Numbered from the stretch's first letter, positions 1 through 9,630 are shown. The stretch is DNA of 38,629 bases from CAZMCC01 sp964564695 (GCA_964564695.1 CAZMCC010000027.1:1-38629), one strand, 5' to 3'. Notes: generated from the sequence alone by a model not told the origin. Translations and numbers: made by a program.

Positions 1-260
1 TTGGCGCTCGAGGCGGCGGCGCCCGCGCCTTCCTCAACGCGACCGACGGTGGCGCCCACGGCGACCGTGTCACCGATCTTCGCGCCCTGCACGAGGCGCC
101 CGGCGGCCGGGGCCACGATCTCCATCGTGATCTTGTCGGTCTCGAGCTCGAGCACGACCTCGTCACGGGTCACGGCCTCGCCGTCGTTCTTGAGCCAGCG
201 GGCGACGACGCCCGTCGGGACCGATTCGCCCATCGAAGGAATGACGATGTTGCTTGCCAT
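1..260 (-). CDS. sucB: Dihydrolipoamide succinyltransferase (E2 of 2-oxoglutarate dehydrogenase), N-terminal part
   Basis: Only the first 86 codons are in the window; the gene runs off the left edge. They encode a biotinyl/lipoyl domain beginning MASNIVIPSMGESVPTGVV, with the lipoylation motif ETDKITMEI, in which Lys43 would carry lipoate. The protein moves succinyl groups from E1 (SucA) to CoA in the TCA cycle. The start is the ATG at 260, 63 bp after the sucA stop on the same strand, so sucA-sucB is very likely one operon. The E2 could in principle serve another 2-oxo acid dehydrogenase, but the adjacent sucA makes the succinyl form by far the best call. An Ala-rich linker begins at the window edge. 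Confidence 0.93.
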   Translation of the reverse strand, partial: MASNIVIPSMGESVPTGVVARWLKNDGEAVTRDEVVLELETDKITMEIVAPAAGRLVQGAKIGDTVAVGATVGRVEEGAGAAASSA

Positions 261-323
261 GGATCGGGGGCCTCGGAAACAGTCGCCTGCGAGAGAAACC
301 GTGGGGGGACGAAGGACGTCAGC

Positions 324-3300
324 TTACCGCTTGCCGGACTTGGGGGCGGGGGGCGGCGGTGGAGATTTCGAGGAAGGTGAACCGGTATTCGCACCCTTGG
401 CGTCGTGCTTGCCCGCCGTCCCGTTGGCGCCGTTGCGCCCGTGGGCGGAGGCGCCGTTGGATGAACCCGTTGCCGCCGCGCCGTTGCCGGAGGCGGCTGC
501 CGAGCCGTCGATGACGCTCGCGATGAGCTCTTTCTGGGTCTTCTTGGTGCGGTAGTCGGAACCCGACGCGGGGGAGCAGTGCTGGGCACGACCGGCGTAG
601 CCGAGTTCGCGGCCGAGCGTCTGACGGATGATGTCGGCGAGGAACAGGTAGGCGCCCATGTTCCGCGGCTCTTCCTGGGCGCACACGAGGTTCTTGGCGT
701 TGGGATACGCCGCGAGAATCTCGGCGAACCGGGCGGAGTCGAAGGGGTAGATCTGTTCGATGCGCACAAGAGCGGTATCGAACCGCTTCGACTCGTCACG
801 CCGGGCGGCGAGCTCGTGGTAGAACTTGCCGTAGCACAGGATGACGCGCTCGACGCCCTTGCGCCCGGCGGCGGCGTCGTCGACAAAGTGCGGGTCGTCG
901 ATCACGGTCTGGAACCGCCCGTTGATGAGCTCGTCGATCGTGCTCGTCTGGATGCGGAGCTGGCTCTTGGGGGCCATCACGATCAGCGGCTTGCGGTACG
1001 ACGCGAGCATCTGCCGGCGCAGCATGTGGAACGCCTGCGCGCCCGTCGAGGGCCAGACCACCTGCATGTTGTCGTTGCCGCAGATCTGCAGGAACCGCTC
1101 GGGACGGCACGAGGAGTGCTCCGGCCCCATGCCCTCCTGCCCGTGAGGCAGGAGCAGCACGAGCGAACTCCACCGCTCCCACTTGATCTCGCCCGACGAG
1201 ATGAACTGGTCGATGAGGATCTGGGCGCCGTTCACGAAGTCGCCGAACTGCGCCTCCCAGCACACGAGCTGGCGCGGGTCGGTCATCGAGACGCCGTAGT
1301 CGAAGCTCATCACCGCGAGCTCGGAGAGCGGGCTGTCCCACACGCAGAGCTGGCCCTGCGTGCCCTTGCTCCCCCCGCCGGCGCCGGGGCGCTCGGCGAT
1401 GGGACGCATGTTGTTGAGCGGCATGTACGGCGCCGCGGTCTTCTGGTCGCGGATCACCGCGTGCCGGTGCCCGAACGTGCCGCGGCGGCAGTCCTGCCCG
1501 CTGAGGCGAACGCCGAAGCCCTCGAGCAGCAGCGTGCCGAAGGCGAGCGTCTCGCCGTCGGCGTACGAGATCTTCTTCGTCTCCGGCAGCCCGGCGCGGT
1601 CGCTGAGCACCTTGACGATGTTCTTGTGGGCCGTGAAGCCCTCGGGGAGCTTCTCGAACGCGGCGCACACTTCACGCAGCGTCGCCTCGCTGACGCCGGT
1701 CTTCGGCTGGTCGAACGAGTAGGTCTGGTCGACCTTTTCCCACAGCCCGCGCCCGGGCGCGACGCCCGGGGCCCGCGGCTTGGCCTGGGCCGACGCCTGG
1801 GCCGCGTCGAGGTCCTTGGCGAGCTTGGCCTGCAGGTCCTTGATCCACGCCTCGCTCACGACGCCTTCGTCGGCGAGCTTCTTGGCGTAGCCGACGACCA
1901 CCGGCGGCGTGCGCCGGATCTGCTCGTACATCACCGGCTGGGTGAACCCCGGCTCGTCGGTCTCGTTGTGCCCGTACTTGCGGAAGCACCACACGTCGAC
2001 CCAGATGTCCTTGCCGAACTTCTGGCGGTATTCGCCGGCGACGATCGCGGCCGCCACGCACGCGTCCGGGTCCTCGCCGTTGACGTGCAGCACGGGCGAG
2101 CCGATCACCTTCGCGCCGTCGGTGCAGTACTCGCTCGTGCGCCCGTCGCGGGGCAGGGTCGTGAACCCGAGCATGTTGTTCGTGACGACGTGGATCGAGC
2201 CGCCGACGGTGTACCCGTCGAGCCCGGCCATGTTGATCATCTCGGCCACGAGACCCTGGCCGATGACCGCGGCGTCGCCGTGCACGAGGATCGGCGCCAC
2301 GCTCTTGCGGTCCTTGGTGTCGCCCCGCAGGCGCTGCTTGCCGCGGACGCGCCCGAGGACGATCGGATCGACCGCCTCGAGGTGGCTGGGGTTGGCGCCC
2401 AGGCAGACGCGGATCTTCTCGCCGGAGCGGAGGGTGCGGTCGCTCGAATAGCCGCGGTGATACTTGACGTCGCCGCCGTCGTGCGCGAAGTCGTCGCCCC
2501 AGCTCTCTTCGAAGTCGGTGAAGATCTGCTCGAAGCCCATCCCGACGATGTTGTGCAGGACGTTGAGGCGGCCGCGGTGGGCCATGCCCATGACGACCTC
2601 TTGCACGCCGCCGGAGGCGAGGGTCTCGATGCACGCGTCGAGCACGGCCACGCTGGCCTCGCCGCCTTCGACGCTGAAGCGCTTCTTGCCCTGGTAGCGG
2701 ACGTGCACAAACTTCTCGAACTGCTCGCAGTTGACCAGGACCTGAAGGATGCGTGTGCGGGTCTCGGCGGAGAGCGCGTGCTTGCCGGCGTTGCGCTCGA
2801 GGCGCTCGATCAGCCACTGACGCTCGGTGGCGTCGGGGACCTGCATCACCTCGGCGCCGGTCGACGAGGCGTACACCGCTTGAAGGAACTCCAGCACTTG
2901 CGCGAGCGTGACACGCCCCCCCCCAACGGCGAGGGCGGCGATACCAGGGGAGCACTGACGGGACAGGTCGGCCTCGGAGAGCCCGTGGAAGCTGAGGGAG
3001 AGTTCGGCCGGCGGAACGGGCCGGTCCTTCCAGCCGCGCGGGTTGCCCAGGGGATCGAGCTTGGCGGCCAGGTGCCCCGAGCGCCGGAAGGCCTCGATCA
3101 GAGCGCGAACGCCGAACTCGAACCGGATCTGGGCGGCGTCACCGGACAGGGGGGCGGCGGCGCCGGCCGACCCGGCCACGCCCGGCGCCTTGGCCGTCGA
3201 GGCCAGCGCCAGGTCGAACCCCTGGAAAAACGACTTGAGATCGGGGGCGATCGCGTCAGGATCGGCCTTAAACACCGCGTACTGGGCGTCGAGGTAGTCG

Positions 3301-3350
3301 GCGTTCCAGGCGTTCACGGACGGCTTGACGGCGCTGATCCCGGAGCTCAT
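324..3350 (-). CDS. sucA: 2-oxoglutarate dehydrogenase E1 component
   Basis: This 1008-residue thiamine-diphosphate enzyme decarboxylates 2-oxoglutarate and passes the succinyl group to SucB lipoate in the TCA cycle. An N-terminal OdhN-type segment lies at about 12-45 (NAWNADYLDAQYAVFKADP). Family motifs are GMAHRGRLNVL (255-265), GANPSHLEAVDP (318-329), the ThDP-pocket motif HGDAAVIGQG (358-367) and YGHNETDEPG. The transketolase pyrimidine-binding and C-terminal domains follow. The usual length is about 930-950 residues. The excess is mainly a low-complexity Gly/Ala/Ser/Asn tail of about 65 residues ending in a proline run and KSGKR. The ATG at 3350 has a GTGAGG sequence about 5 nt upstream. 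It lies 165 bp downstream of pstB on the same strand, so it may have its own promoter. Confidence 0.96.
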   Translation of the reverse strand: MSSGISAVKPSVNAWNADYLDAQYAVFKADPDAIAPDLKSFFQGFDLALASTAKAPGVAGSAGAAAPLSGDAAQIRFEFGVRALIEAFRRSGHLAAKLDPLGNPRGWKDRPVPPAELSLSFHGLSEADLSRQCSPGIAALAVGGGRVTLAQVLEFLQAVYASSTGAEVMQVPDATERQWLIERLERNAGKHALSAETRTRILQVLVNCEQFEKFVHVRYQGKKRFSVEGGEASVAVLDACIETLASGGVQEVVMGMAHRGRLNVLHNIVGMGFEQIFTDFEESWGDDFAHDGGDVKYHRGYSSDRTLRSGEKIRVCLGANPSHLEAVDPIVLGRVRGKQRLRGDTKDRKSVAPILVHGDAAVIGQGLVAEMINMAGLDGYTVGGSIHVVTNNMLGFTTLPRDGRTSEYCTDGAKVIGSPVLHVNGEDPDACVAAAIVAGEYRQKFGKDIWVDVWCFRKYGHNETDEPGFTQPVMYEQIRRTPPVVVGYAKKLADEGVVSEAWIKDLQAKLAKDLDAAQASAQAKPRAPGVAPGRGLWEKVDQTYSFDQPKTGVSEATLREVCAAFEKLPEGFTAHKNIVKVLSDRAGLPETKKISYADGETLAFGTLLLEGFGVRLSGQDCRRGTFGHRHAVIRDQKTAAPYMPLNNMRPIAERPGAGGGSKGTQGQLCVWDSPLSELAVMSFDYGVSMTDPRQLVCWEAQFGDFVNGAQILIDQFISSGEIKWERWSSLVLLLPHGQEGMGPEHSSCRPERFLQICGNDNMQVVWPSTGAQAFHMLRRQMLASYRKPLIVMAPKSQLRIQTSTIDELINGRFQTVIDDPHFVDDAAAGRKGVERVILCYGKFYHELAARRDESKRFDTALVRIEQIYPFDSARFAEILAAYPNAKNLVCAQEEPRNMGAYLFLADIIRQTLGRELGYAGRAQHCSPASGSDYRTKKTQKELIASVIDGSAAASGNGAAATGSSNGASAHGRNGANGTAGKHDAKGANTGSPSSKSPPPPPAPKSGKR

Positions 3351-3368
3351 CGGGCCTCACCCTGGCGC

Positions 3369-3388
3369 CCGCCGCGAAAGTGCGGCGG
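3369..3388. other. Stem-loop in the sucA leader
   Basis: CCGCCGC (3369-3375) and GCGGCGG (3382-3388) form a perfect 7-bp stem with a 6-nt GAAAGT loop, ending 19 bases upstream of the sucA start. There is no T tract on the minus side, so it is not a typical terminator. It would lie in the sucA 5' leader, and a role is not shown. Confidence 0.35.
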
Positions 3389-3436
3389 ACGGCCAATTTC
3401 CATCGGTCCAACCCCCTCGGCGGCGACACCCGCGCG

Positions 3437-3459
3437 CCGGGCCTCCATGATAGGCCCGG
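3437..3459. terminator. Stem-loop between pstB and sucA, possible terminator
   Basis: CCGGGCCT (3437-3444) and AGGCCCGG (3452-3459) make a perfect 8-bp stem with a 7-nt loop, 57 bases beyond the pstB stop. No T run follows on the minus strand, so it could be a weak or Rho-assisted terminator, or an mRNA 3'-end stabiliser, separating the pst genes from sucAB. The stem is visible; the function is inferred. Confidence 0.4.
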
Positions 3460-3515
3460 ACGATTCGGATCCGCGTTGACGCAACGGGGGCGATCGGGGG
3501 GGTTTGGCGGCAGAA

Positions 3516-4460
3516 TCAGCCGAATCGCCCGGTCACGTACTGCTCGGTCTCCGAAAGCAGCGGGCTCTGGAAAATCCGATCAGTAGGTCCGTATTCGACC
3601 AGCCGCCCCAGGTACATGAACGCCGTGAAGTCGCTCACCCGGGCCGCCTGCTGCATGTTGTGCGTCACGATCAGCACCGTGTACCGCTGCGCGATCTCGT
3701 GGATCAGCTCCTCGATTCGCAGCGTCGCGATCGGGTCCAGCGCCGAGCACGGCTCGTCCATCAGCAGCACCTCGGGCTCCGCAACCACCGCTCGCGCGAT
3801 GCACAGGCGCTGCTGCTGACCGCCCGACAGGCCCAGGGCCGACTGCTTGAGCCGGTTCTTGACCTCGTCCCAGATGGCCGCGGCCTTGAGCGACCGCTCG
3901 CACGCGTCGTCCAGCACGCTCTTGCGCCGCTCCCCGTCGATGCGGAGCGGGTAGACCACGTTCTCGTAGATCGACATCGGGAACGGGTTGGACTTCTGGA
4001 AGACCATGCCCATGCGCTTGCGGAGGTCGATGACGTCGACGCGCGGGCCGTAGACGCTCGACCCGTTCAGGATCATGTCGCCCTCGACGCGGACGCCGTC
4101 GATGAGGTCGTTGAGGCGGTTGACCGAGCGGAGCAGGGTCGACTTGCCGCAGCCGCTGGGGCCGATGAGGGCGGTGACCTTGCCGCGCGGCACCTTCATG
4201 TTGATGTGGTGCAGGGCCTTGGTCTGGGCGTACCACAGGCAGAAGTCCTGGACCTCGAGCACGGCGTCGACGCTCTTGGCGGCGTCATGGATGGCGGGCG
4301 AGTGCGCGCGCCCCTCCCGGATGGCATCGATGACGGCGTAGGTGCCCGACGCCGCGTTCTGCGGGTCGCCGGCCGAGCCGCCGGTACGCGCAACGGTCAT
4401 CGCGATCGGTCGGTTCGCAGTAGCGTCGGTGTTGCCGGTCATCGTGGCTCCAGAACTCAT
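3516..4460 (-). CDS. pstB: Phosphate ABC transporter ATP-binding protein PstB
   Basis: This 314-residue ATPase powers phosphate import through PstC-PstA at the inner membrane. The motifs are complete: Walker A GPSGCGKST (100-108), Q-loop FQ (154-155), signature LSGGQQQR (211-218), Walker B VLLMDEP (231-237) and switch His in VTHN (267). The core matches PstB closely, including KSNPFPMSIYENV. About 65 extra N-terminal residues precede the core and are not membrane-like. The ATG at 4460 has AAGGA about 6 nt upstream. It is the last of four collinear pst genes, 44 bp after pstA. No phoU follows it, unlike many pst operons; the next gene is sucA. Confidence 0.96.
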   Translation of the reverse strand: MSSGATMTGNTDATANRPIAMTVARTGGSAGDPQNAASGTYAVIDAIREGRAHSPAIHDAAKSVDAVLEVQDFCLWYAQTKALHHINMKVPRGKVTALIGPSGCGKSTLLRSVNRLNDLIDGVRVEGDMILNGSSVYGPRVDVIDLRKRMGMVFQKSNPFPMSIYENVVYPLRIDGERRKSVLDDACERSLKAAAIWDEVKNRLKQSALGLSGGQQQRLCIARAVVAEPEVLLMDEPCSALDPIATLRIEELIHEIAQRYTVLIVTHNMQQAARVSDFTAFMYLGRLVEYGPTDRIFQSPLLSETEQYVTGRFG

Positions 4461-4504
4461 GGTACGTCCTTGCGGGGGTGCACTCGCGCGTCACTCATTC
4501 GCCA

Positions 4505-6673
4505 CTAGAAGTGTCCGGTCACGAATCTCGCCCGCAGCCGGGCCCGAATCCAGATCGCGGTCAGGTTCATCGCCACCACAATCACGATGAGCAGGGCGGT
4601 GGTCGTCCACACGAGCGGACGGGCGGCCTCGGCGTCGGGGCTCTGGAATCCCAGGTCGAAGATGTGGAAGCCCAGGTGCATGAAGCTCTTCTCGGCGTGC
4701 AGGAACGGCCAGCTCGCCGACACCGGCAGCTCCGTGGCTTCCTTCACCGCGCCCACGAGCATCAGCGGGGCCACTTCGCCCGCGCCGCGCGCCATGGCGA
4801 GGATCATGCCGGTCATGATGCCCGGGGCGGCCCGCGGCAAAACGACCCGTCGAATGGTCTGCCACTTGCTCGCGCCGCAGCCGTAGCTCGCCTCGCGCAT
4901 GCTCCGCGGGACGGCGCTGATCGCCTCTTCGGTCGCGACGATGACCACCGGAAGCGTGAGCAACGAGAGCGTGAGCGAGGCCCACAGGATGCCCTTGGCG
5001 CCGAAGGTGGCCGTGGGGAGCTTGGCCTCAAAGAAGCCGTTGAAGTACGGCGTGGTCGCGAGCAGGTACACGAGCAGGCCCGCGACGCCGATCCAGGCGC
5101 CGAGGGAGACCCACGCCATGAGCGCGTGACGCGTTGTCAGGGCCTTGCCCGGCCGGGGCTTGCTGTACTTCTGCGCGAGCGCCGCCCCGGCGACCGCCAC
5201 GATCCAGACGCCGATGAGCGCCCACCACGCGCCGGGAGCGATGCGCTGCGACACCGGCGGCCCGCCGTCGATGTAGGCGCCGACGGTGTAGCAGAAGAAC
5301 CCCAGCCCGAACACGCCGTAGACGATGCTCGGCACGCCCGCGAGGTTGTTGACGGCGATGCGCACGGCGCTCACGATCGCGCCCTGGCGGGCGTACTCGC
5401 GCAGGTACAGCGCCGCGAGCACGCCGAAGGGCACGACCAGCACCGTGAGCAGCAGCGTCATCGTCACGGTGCCGAAGATCACCGGCATGACGCCGCCTTC
5501 GGTATTGGCATTGCGAGGACGCGTGGTCAGGTACTCCCACCAGCGGGACACGTAGAGGCCGGCCTTGGCGCCGACGCCCATCGTGTTGGCCCGGACCGCG
5601 CGGACCACGTTCTCCAGCGGCATCGGCTCGTCGGGCTGCGACTGTGTGATCGGTGCGAACCGCCCCGTGCTCGTGTCGGTAACGACGACGCGGATCTCCC
5701 GGCCCTGGTGCTCGAGCTCCCGGGCCCTGGTGCGCAGGGCCTGGAACTCGGTCTCCAGCTCGGTCCGGCGCGCTTCGAAGCGGGTGCTGGCGGCGTCGAA
5801 CTCGGCCTTGTCGGCCCGCCCGTCGCGGAGCCGCAGCTCGACGGAGCGCAGCTCGAGCCGCTCGTTCTCGATCGCCTGGTTGATCCGCCCGACATCGTCG
5901 CGGTTGATCGAGATCACCTGCTCGCGGAGCTCGGTGGCGCCCGGGAGCAGCCGCTCGATGGCCGCCAGCGTCTCGTCGGCGCCCTGCGCGAGGACGACGG
6001 TCTCGCGCACGGAAACTCCCTTGCCATCGTCCGCCGGCCCGATCACGACGCGCTCCAGCGGTCGCGGCCCGAACTCCGTGTCTTGCGTGCCCGTCTTCTG
6101 AACCGCCTCCGCTGCCGCGCCGGGAATCGTCACCGTGCGCACCCGCAGCACCTTCTCCGGTCGCCCGAGCCACAGGCCCCACTCCATGCGCTCAAGCTGC
6201 AGCACGTCGGCGGGACGCTCGACGCTCGTGATGTCCGACAGGTTCACCCACTGGAACGGCTGGCCGAGCACCTCGCGGTTGCCGATGCGGTAGAGCCGGC
6301 GCAGCGGCAGCCCGTCCGAATCGAGCGAGCCGGGCGGCAGCTCACCCCGGGCGTCCATGGCCTTGAGCTCGTCACGCCGATCGGGCCCCGGGTCGAACGA
6401 CTCTTCGCGGACGGGCAGACCCATGAGGTGCGTGCCGTCGCGCTTGGTCACCAGGTCGATCGGGCGCTGCCAGAAGATCCCGAAGCCGCCCCACGCGACG
6501 ATGCCCAGGAGCGTCAGGATCATCAGCAGCGAGAGCGTGAGCGCCGCCCCGGTGAGCCACACCATCGGCTCGCCTCGGGCCAACAGAGTCGTGCGGCGCT
6601 TGATGATCGTCGGCTGCGCCGGCGGCGGCGGTGGGGGAACGGAGATCGGGCTGTCGATCGTGAGCTGGCTCAC
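4505..6673 (-). CDS. pstA: Phosphate ABC transporter permease PstA, enlarged
   Basis: This is a 722-residue inner-membrane permease of the PstSCAB phosphate importer, far longer than classical PstA (about 300). A first membrane helix lies at about 38-60, followed by an extracytoplasmic region of about 330 residues. That region includes a charged, coiled-coil-like stretch at about 235-325 (ERLELRSVELRLRDGRADK). The permease domain begins near 393 (FGTVTMTLLLTV) and holds the EAA-type loop SYGCGASKWQTIRRVVLP at 596-613. Two extra hydrophobic segments (about 482-500 and 515-540) interrupt the permease. I chose the GTG at 6673 because it overlaps the pstC stop as GTGA; the frame stays open upstream to 6763, but that would overlap pstC by 94 bp. 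Enlarged PstA/PstC proteins with extra periplasmic regions are known in other phyla. Confidence 0.93.
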   Translation of the reverse strand: MSQLTIDSPISVPPPPPPAQPTIIKRRTTLLARGEPMVWLTGAALTLSLLMILTLLGIVAWGGFGIFWQRPIDLVTKRDGTHLMGLPVREESFDPGPDRRDELKAMDARGELPPGSLDSDGLPLRRLYRIGNREVLGQPFQWVNLSDITSVERPADVLQLERMEWGLWLGRPEKVLRVRTVTIPGAAAEAVQKTGTQDTEFGPRPLERVVIGPADDGKGVSVRETVVLAQGADETLAAIERLLPGATELREQVISINRDDVGRINQAIENERLELRSVELRLRDGRADKAEFDAASTRFEARRTELETEFQALRTRARELEHQGREIRVVVTDTSTGRFAPITQSQPDEPMPLENVVRAVRANTMGVGAKAGLYVSRWWEYLTTRPRNANTEGGVMPVIFGTVTMTLLLTVLVVPFGVLAALYLREYARQGAIVSAVRIAVNNLAGVPSIVYGVFGLGFFCYTVGAYIDGGPPVSQRIAPGAWWALIGVWIVAVAGAALAQKYSKPRPGKALTTRHALMAWVSLGAWIGVAGLLVYLLATTPYFNGFFEAKLPTATFGAKGILWASLTLSLLTLPVVIVATEEAISAVPRSMREASYGCGASKWQTIRRVVLPRAAPGIMTGMILAMARGAGEVAPLMLVGAVKEATELPVSASWPFLHAEKSFMHLGFHIFDLGFQSPDAEAARPLVWTTTALLIVIVVAMNLTAIWIRARLRARFVTGHF

Positions 6674-9630
6674 AGCTGGGCGCTCCGTTTGCGGACGCGC
6701 TGGCGGACGATCTCCGCCAGGGTGTTGAACACGAACGTGATCACGAACAGCACGAGCCCGCACAGGAACAGCAGGCGGAAGTGGGCCGCGCCCTTCTCGG
6801 CCTCGGGCAGCTCGACCGCGATGTTCGCCGCGAGCGTGCGCATCCCGTCGAACAGGCTCATCGACATGATCGGCGTGTTGCCGGTCGACATGAGGACGAT
6901 CATCGTCTCGCCGGCCGCCCGGCCCAGGCCGATCATGACCGCGCTGAACACGCCCGAGAGCGCCACCGGCAGGACGACGTTGACCGCGGTCTGCCAGCGC
7001 GTCGCGCCGGCCGCCAGCGACGCGGAGCGGAGCGTGTCGGGCACGCTCGACATCGAGTCCTCGCAGATCGTGTAGATGATCGGGATCACCGCGACCGACA
7101 TCGCGATAGCGACCACCAGCGTGTTGCGCTGCTGGAACGTCCCGAAGATCGAGTCGCGCGGGTCAAACCCCATACCCGTGAGCAGCCCCGCCGCCACGCT
7201 CGCGACCAGAACCGCGATGGCGATCCCCGCGAAATACCGCACGAGCTCGGCGACTCCCGCGCTCCGCTGCGTCGCGCCGATGTTCAGGGCCCGCGCGATC
7301 GACGGGAACACCCGCCCGATCGCCACGAACACCACGATGACCGCCGCCGGGAACGCGATCACGACCCACCCCGGCCACGCCGAGCCGAACGTCCCGTCGA
7401 GCCAGCGGCGCAGGCTGGGCTGGTCGAGGCGATAGCGCCGGATCTCACCCGCGACCTTCGCGTCGGCGAGCGACCCCGCGGGGGCGACGACCTTGGCGTC
7501 GCGCCAGTAGAGCCCCTCGAGCCGCAGCTGGCGCTGCTGGGCGCCGGAGAGTTCCGTCCGGGCCCCGATCCACGCGGGCCACTGCTCACGCGCCACGTCG
7601 GCGTGCGACCCCGCGAGCACGAGCAGGTCGCCCTCGGGCGGCGCAAACAGGGCACGCTCCGCGATTCGCCCGCCGCCCAGCGCGAGCGCCAGCGCCACCA
7701 CCGTCACCCCCAGCACCGCCGCCCCGCGCCGCACCTCCGACACGCTCAGCAGGAACTGCATCGGCAGGAGCTGCCACAGCAGCGCCGCCAGCAGCACCCC
7801 CAGCGGCACCACCACGAACGCGAGCAGCACGCCCGGCAGCCAGTCCGACACGTACGGCGCGATCACCATCGCCGCCACGAACCCGAGCACCACGCTCGGC
7901 AGCGACGCCATCATCTCGATCATCGGCTTGATCGCCGTGCGCACGCGCCGGTCGACGAACTCGCTCGTCGCCAGGGCGGCGAGCACCCCGATCGGAACCG
8001 CCAGAAGCAGCGTGTACACCGTCGCCTTGAGCGTGCCGACGACCAACGGAGTCAGGCCGTACTTCGGCTCGCTCGCGTCGTCCACCGCCGAGGACTGGTA
8101 CACGTGCGACGCCTCGGGCTCGCCCTCGTACCACACCTTCCCGAACACGCTCGCCGGCGTCACCTCCGCGTACGCGGCGTCCAGCGGCCACACTCGCAAC
8201 GTCCCCGACTTCGCGAGCACCGCCAGGGCGTCGGCCTTCGGCGCGATCGCGCCCACGACGAGCTCCCCCAGGTCGCTCGCCGACGTCCGGGCCACCCGGC
8301 GCTCGCTCGTCATGTGGCGCAGCACCATTCCGCCAAACTTGTCGGACGTCAGGAACATCCGCGACCGCTCGCTCGTCGCGCTCAGCACGATCGCCGCGGC
8401 CTCGCGGTCGAGCTCGTGACCCTTGACCAGGCGCGACTTGTCCCGGGCCGCCACCGACGCATCGCGCACCACGAACCACCCCGAGACGTTGCCTCGATCG
8501 TCCCCCACGATGAGCGTCAGGCTTCCCAGCAGCGGGCGAGCGGCCGTGATCCGCGTCCCGGGCTCGGTGAGTCGCACCGTCTCCATGAGCGCCACGTCGT
8601 CGGGATCGCTCGTGTCGTAGCGCTGCGCGACGCCGTCGTTCCAATACACGATGAGGTTGTGCCCGTCCCCGGTCACGAACATCGCGTCGGGCAGGCCCCC
8701 CCCCTCCGCCGCGTGCCCCTCAGCGGTCGCGGGAACGAGCGCCACGGCGTGCGGCGAAAGGCTCAGCCTCGCCGGCCCGCCCCCCAGCGGCGTCACCGTG
8801 CTCACCTCGGTGAAATACGCCGTGCGGTCGGCGTGCAGCACGGCGCTGAACTCCGACGACCCGCCGTTGTAGATGCTGATCGCGTGCACCGGCGGCGGCG
8901 TGACGCCCTCGCCGGGCTCGGGACTCGCGAACACCGGCTCGGGCAGCTCGATATCAACCGCGATGCGGCGCAGCTGGCCGAGCGTCGTGCGCGACACGAC
9001 CGAGCCGTTGTGGATGGTCGTCGCCCCGACCGCCAGCGAGCCCAGGGCCTTCTCGGAATCGGCGTCGAGCAGGAACTCGGTGTCGAACCCGATCGACCCG
9101 AGCTGCACCCGCCCGTCGGAGAACCCGATCCCCACGTGGCCCGCGCGGGGCGCCCGCGTGAACGCGGTGATCTTGGGTCCGGTCGCACCGACCGGGGAGG
9201 CCGCCGCTCCCTCTCGCGGCCCCGGCGTGATCCGCTTCTCGAACGCGACCTTGCCGGTCGCAAGCTCGACCTGGCGCAGCACGCCCGTGCTCGACAGCAG
9301 CATCACGCTCGAGAGCTGCTCGTCGACTTCCATGAACAGCACGTCGGCCGCGATCGCCGGGTCGAGCTTCACGTCCGTCGGCGCGCCCAGCGACGCCGGC
9401 CGGAACACCCCGAGCCCCACGTTGGCCAGGTACACGAAGATCGCAAGCACCGCCACGATCACCATCAGCCCGCCCACCGAGATCACCCCGGTGGACAGCT
9501 TGTCCATCAGGTGCACCGACCGCTTCGTCGCCCGGGTGCGCCCCAGGGGCGCCGCGGGGGCCGAGGGATCGGGCGTGAAGATCGGCGTATCGCTCACGGG
9601 GGAGGGCACCTTCATCTGAAGAAAGAACAC
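6670..9630 (-). CDS. pstC: Phosphate ABC transporter permease PstC with large extracytoplasmic domain
   Basis: This 986-residue protein is the partner permease of PstA; classical PstC is about 320 residues. After a Pro-rich cytoplasmic start and one helix (about 48-75), about 445 residues lie outside the membrane. They contain WD40-like blade segments such as LTLIVGDDRGNVSGWFVV (371-388), MFLTSDKFGGMVLRH and LAVLAKSGTLRVWPLD (469-484), consistent with a beta-propeller. The permease part starts near 525 (YGLTPLVVGTLKATVYTLLL), is interrupted by a second soluble insert at about 660-765, and ends with the loop GATRWQTAVNVVLP and GLGRAAGETM. The open frame begins with GTG at 9630; an ATG five codons later (9615) is an alternative, and neither has a clear ribosome binding site. 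It overlaps pstA as GTGA. Confidence 0.9.
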   Translation of the reverse strand: MFFLQMKVPSPVSDTPIFTPDPSAPAAPLGRTRATKRSVHLMDKLSTGVISVGGLMVIVAVLAIFVYLANVGLGVFRPASLGAPTDVKLDPAIAADVLFMEVDEQLSSVMLLSSTGVLRQVELATGKVAFEKRITPGPREGAAASPVGATGPKITAFTRAPRAGHVGIGFSDGRVQLGSIGFDTEFLLDADSEKALGSLAVGATTIHNGSVVSRTTLGQLRRIAVDIELPEPVFASPEPGEGVTPPPVHAISIYNGGSSEFSAVLHADRTAYFTEVSTVTPLGGGPARLSLSPHAVALVPATAEGHAAEGGGLPDAMFVTGDGHNLIVYWNDGVAQRYDTSDPDDVALMETVRLTEPGTRITAARPLLGSLTLIVGDDRGNVSGWFVVRDASVAARDKSRLVKGHELDREAAAIVLSATSERSRMFLTSDKFGGMVLRHMTSERRVARTSASDLGELVVGAIAPKADALAVLAKSGTLRVWPLDAAYAEVTPASVFGKVWYEGEPEASHVYQSSAVDDASEPKYGLTPLVVGTLKATVYTLLLAVPIGVLAALATSEFVDRRVRTAIKPMIEMMASLPSVVLGFVAAMVIAPYVSDWLPGVLLAFVVVPLGVLLAALLWQLLPMQFLLSVSEVRRGAAVLGVTVVALALALGGGRIAERALFAPPEGDLLVLAGSHADVAREQWPAWIGARTELSGAQQRQLRLEGLYWRDAKVVAPAGSLADAKVAGEIRRYRLDQPSLRRWLDGTFGSAWPGWVVIAFPAAVIVVFVAIGRVFPSIARALNIGATQRSAGVAELVRYFAGIAIAVLVASVAAGLLTGMGFDPRDSIFGTFQQRNTLVVAIAMSVAVIPIIYTICEDSMSSVPDTLRSASLAAGATRWQTAVNVVLPVALSGVFSAVMIGLGRAAGETMIVLMSTGNTPIMSMSLFDGMRTLAANIAVELPEAEKGAAHFRLLFLCGLVLFVITFVFNTLAEIVRQRVRKRSAQL

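Noticed and set aside
3369..3388. A Rho-independent terminator directly before sucA
   Set aside because: The stem is good but no T run follows on either strand, so it is listed only as a stem-loop.
579..3479. 966-codon plus-strand frame opposite sucA
   Set aside because: It is in codon register with sucA and explained by the same rare-codon avoidance; no recognisable protein.
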